From assembly GCA_900768425.1 (NCBI GenBank), contig CAAGCR010000055.1:1-16286 (forward strand): a DNA stretch of 16,286 bases, given 5' to 3'. A program made the translations under genes and the position numbers. This DNA comes from Clostridia bacterium (GTDB lineage Bacteria > Bacillota > Clostridia > Christensenellales > UBA1242). The notes beneath the pieces are model-generated. The model was not told where the DNA came from, made no database searches, and was given only the letters and a program-made list of their open reading frames with translations. Of this stretch, positions 14,366 to 16,286 are shown piece after piece (position 1 is the stretch's first letter; each line of letters starts with the position of its first letter).

Positions 14366-15219
14366 TATTTATTATCCTCCAAGTCTAATAGCGAAGTTTG
14401 CTCGGCTATATCAATTTTGTTAATTTGCTCATCGTTAGTAGATTCTTTCTTTTCAGATTTAAGTTTAACTTCATATTTGCGAGAAGATTTAGGCTTGTTG
14501 TCCTTTTTATAAGAATAGACGATAATAACACCTTCTTGCTTGCTCACAATTTTGCCACCCATTTGTTGGCAAACCATAGAGTTGCCGACAATTAAGTTAA
14601 TTATGCCATCTTCAAGTGTACCAATTTCAACATCATCACAAATTTCGTTAATTTGGCAAGAATTGATTGTTCCAATGGCTGATTTGTTAAGTAGATAATT
14701 AATTTTACCATTTTGAAGGGTAGAGATTTGTGCATTGTCCATAAGACCTTCAATGTAACCATTGTTGACTGTTCCAATTTTACATCTTCCACGAATAAAT
14801 AAAATTTTACCATTGTTCATTGTGTCAATATGGCTTTTGCCATCTAAAAACTTAATGCTACCATTGTTAAAAGTTTTAATGCTAACATTACCTTTAACAT
14901 AGTCAATAGCACAAGAATTTATGGTTGTAATTTGAACTTTGTCTTTAATGACAGCAATATATGTGTCTTTAATTATGCCAATTTTAACTTTGCCACTAAC
15001 TTCTTTAATTTTCCCGCCATTTAAAATTTGGATTTTTGCTTTACCTTTAACAGAATCATAACTAGAATTGTGACTTTCCAAAACAACAGCCGAACCATCA
15101 AGTTTAACTCTGTTGCAATTGATTAAAATATGAGCCCCTTCTAAAAGAGTCAAACCTTGTTCATTTTCGTGAACAACCGGTTCAATAATTTTTTCTTTAA
15201 ATAAATTAAAAAATGACAT
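14365..15219 (-). CDS. 17-residue-repeat protein, predicted beta-solenoid, coupled to metal exporter
   Basis: Function not recognised. The 284-aa protein has a short amphipathic N-terminus (MSFFNLFKEKIIEPV), at least eleven tandem 17-residue units (36-222) with weaker ones on each side, and a Lys-rich, then acidic, tail (238-284). Each unit follows x-I-x-x-[LIV]-x-[GDN]-x-[VA]-x-I-x-T-[hydrophobic]-N-x-[GC], as in SIKFLDGKSHIDTMNNG. This suggests two short strands per turn with an Asn/Gly ladder, as in beta-solenoids; bactofilins have similar rung length but I see no bactofilin signature. No signal peptide or membrane segment, so probably cytoplasmic. AAGGTGG 8 bp upstream and a promoter at 15251-15278 fix the start at 15219; a longer frame to 15381 would contain the promoter. 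Translationally coupled to the exporter gene. Confidence 0.75.
   Translation of the reverse strand: MSFFNLFKEKIIEPVVHENEQGLTLLEGAHILINCNRVKLDGSAVVLESHNSSYDSVKGKAKIQILNGGKIKEVSGKVKIGIIKDTYIAVIKDKVQITTINSCAIDYVKGNVSIKTFNNGSIKFLDGKSHIDTMNNGKILFIRGRCKIGTVNNGYIEGLMDNAQISTLQNGKINYLLNKSAIGTINSCQINEICDDVEIGTLEDGIINLIVGNSMVCQQMGGKIVSKQEGVIIVYSYKKDNKPKSSRKYEVKLKSEKKESTNDEQINKIDIAEQTSLLDLEDNK
14554..15114 (-). repeat. Eleven tandem 17-residue (51-bp) coding repeats
   Basis: Codons for residues 36-222 of the solenoid protein divide exactly into eleven units of 17 codons with no insertion or deletion. The best-conserved units encode T-x-N-N-G or T-x-N-S-C at their ends. The repeats are diverged at DNA level and are recognised mainly in the protein. 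Confidence 0.8.
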
Positions 15220-15227
15220 ATTTTTAT

Positions 15228-15234
15228 CCACCTT
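15228..15234 (-). promoter_or_regulatory. Ribosome binding site that fixes the solenoid protein start
   Basis: AAGGTGG on the - strand, 8 bp before the ATG at 15219. The in-frame region upstream to 15381 has no comparable site. Confidence 0.7.
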
Positions 15235-15250
15235 TAAATTTTTCCTTAAA

Positions 15251-15278
15251 AGTATATCATACAAATTAAAAATAGCAA
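15251..15278 (-). promoter_or_regulatory. Predicted promoter of the solenoid-exporter operon
   Basis: On the - strand, TTGCTA (15273-15278), a 16-bp spacer and TATACT (15251-15256). The -10 box is preceded by TGA, giving an extended -10 (TG-A-TATACT). Start expected near 15244, with a leader of about 25 nt. Confidence 0.55.
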
Positions 15279-15444
15279 ACAATTTTTTAATAAATAAAAT
15301 CGATACTAATAAAATAGGATATAACAAATCAAAAATTTGCGATATGTAGAAAAAATCTTTTATTATCAAGCATAAGCACAAAAGCGAACAAATTACAAAA
15401 CATTATAACACTAATAAATAAAAAGAAAAAATTAATCTGTTGCT

Positions 15445-15466
15445 TGTGGTTAAAATCACATTTTTT
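15445..15466 (+). promoter_or_regulatory. Terminator-like hairpin or operator upstream of the ZIP gene
   Basis: TGTGGT at 15445-15450 pairs with ATCACA at 15455-15460 (six pairs, one G-U) around a TAAA loop, followed directly by six Ts (15461-15466). It lies 36 bp before the ZIP start. It could be a weak attenuator, or, as DNA, an operator between a TTGCTT (15440-15445) and a poor TTTAAA (15464-15469). The promoter of the ZIP gene is not clear. Confidence 0.35.
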
Positions 15467-15502
15467 AAAGAAAAAAAGTAGTATGATTTGGAGATGTCTA
15501 TT

Positions 15503-16243
15503 ATGATATATGCTTTAATCTTTTCTTTTATGTGTTTTGCTCTAACATCTTTTGGTGCGAGTACAGTATTTTTTGTTAAATCATTAAATGATAAACTAAT
15601 TGCCTTTTTGCATTCTTTTGCCGGCGGAGTTATGGTTTCCGCAAGCATATTTTCACTTATTATTCCGTCAATAGATTATTGCGAACAATTAAATTTAAAA
15701 AGTTATATTATTTTGCCGGTATGCTTTATATTTGCATATTTTGTAATACATTTACTAAACTTAAAAAACAAACAACAAGAGAGTACTAAAATAAATATTT
15801 TTACACTAAACTTAGGCATAGCCTTGCATAACATTCCCGAAGGAATGTGCATAGGTTTTGCTTTTGCATCGGCAACCCTTTTTAACACACAACAAGCTTT
15901 TATGCAAGCGGTTATGATTGCCATAGGAATAGGCATACAAAACATACCGGAGGGCAGTTCGGTAGCTTTCCCGCTATATTCAATGGGTTATTCCAAAACT
16001 AAATCATTTTTAACATCGACTCTTGTGGGTTTTTTAGAAGTGCCGGCAGGTATCATTGCCTACTTAATAGGACTAAATTATGTGTTCATATTACCATATA
16101 TGCTTTCATTCTCGGCAGGAATAATGTTGTCAGTCGCCATCTGCGACATAATGCCCGAAGCCATAGATAAAGATAAAAAATTATCCAACATATTTTTCTT
16201 TGTCGGCTTTATTCTAATGATGCTTTTAGATTTAATGCTGTAA
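15503..16243 (+). CDS. ZIP-family divalent metal transporter, GufA type
   Basis: A 246-aa polytopic inner-membrane transporter, expected to import Zn2+ or related divalent cations. The two signature helices are clear: LGIALHNIPEG (104-114, with His109, Asn110 and Glu113) and IGIGIQNIPEG (141-151, with Gln146, Asn147 and Glu150). A third conserved acid is Glu179 in GFLEVPAG. Gln instead of His in the second motif is the pattern of the GufA branch, which includes Bordetella ZIP, and not of ZupT. The first helices (SFAGGVMVSASIFSLIIPS, 38-56) also fit GufA proteins. The inter-helix loop is short and lacks a His-rich stretch. GGAG at 15490-15493 lies 9 bp before the ATG at 15503; in-frame TTG 15488 and ATG 15494 overlap or directly abut that site. 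It is divergent from the solenoid-exporter pair, suggesting a shared metal-handling region. Its terminator lies beyond the window. Confidence 0.87.
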   Translation: MIYALIFSFMCFALTSFGASTVFFVKSLNDKLIAFLHSFAGGVMVSASIFSLIIPSIDYCEQLNLKSYIILPVCFIFAYFVIHLLNLKNKQQESTKINIFTLNLGIALHNIPEGMCIGFAFASATLFNTQQAFMQAVMIAIGIGIQNIPEGSSVAFPLYSMGYSKTKSFLTSTLVGFLEVPAGIIAYLIGLNYVFILPYMLSFSAGIMLSVAICDIMPEAIDKDKKLSNIFFFVGFILMMLLDLML

Positions 16244-16286
16244 ATAATTTTATATTATCGGAAGTTTTGTCTGGGAGCTTGCTCAC

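Noticed and set aside
15220..15381. Longer version of the solenoid protein with a hydrophobic N-terminal segment
   Set aside because: The extra 54 codons contain the predicted promoter (15251-15278), lack a ribosome site, and precede a good AAGGTGG plus ATG at 15219.
16244..16286. GAGC/GCTC hairpin at the right edge as the ZIP terminator
   Set aside because: Only four base pairs around a 2-nt loop, and any following U-tract would be outside the window.

Overview
The window reads as a chromosomal segment of a low-GC Gram-positive-type bacterium (Bacillota), most likely an uncultured, possibly gut-associated lineage. The evidence is the strongly A/T-rich codon use, AAGGAG-type ribosome sites, short A/T-rich intergenic gaps, the Bacillota-like clusters lepA-hemW and ylxM-ffh-rpsP-khpA, and a GH29 fucosidase. 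TGA ends glmS, so the standard code applies. I cannot place it more precisely.

Layout, left to right. The 3' tail of an unidentified gene (1-125) is followed by a 214-bp gap with nested inverted repeats, then a lone GH29 alpha-L-fucosidase (340-1356) that appears to be transcribed without a leader. Next on the + strand come lepA (EF4) and hemW, then the SRP/ribosome group ylxM, ffh, rpsP and khpA, closed by a strong bidirectional terminator (7029-7074). An unrecognised 184-aa protein is on the - strand, divergent from pyruvate kinase across about 380 bp of A/T-rich DNA. Pyruvate kinase (+) converges on a three-gene - strand operon with only 5 bp between stop codons; its best terminator lies inside the 3' end of glmS.

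The glm operon (13227 down to 9498) encodes a stand-alone GlmU-type acetyltransferase, GlmM and GlmS in abutting reading frames. Together they make GlcNAc-1-phosphate from fructose-6-phosphate. The uridylyltransferase half normally fused to the acetyltransferase is absent, so the UDP-GlcNAc-forming step must be encoded elsewhere.

The right end is a metal-homeostasis neighbourhood. On the - strand a 284-aa protein made of strict 17-residue repeats (a predicted beta-solenoid) overlaps by one base the start of a membrane protein that looks like a 10-TM heavy-metal exporter (ArsP_2-like) with a His/Cys-rich loop. Divergent from them is a GufA-type ZIP metal transporter. The solenoid plus exporter pair is the best candidate here for an undescribed system. 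The split acetyltransferase operon, the leaderless fucosidase and recurring terminator/promoter overlaps are also worth a second look. No tRNA, rRNA, CRISPR array, insertion sequence or phage gene was seen.
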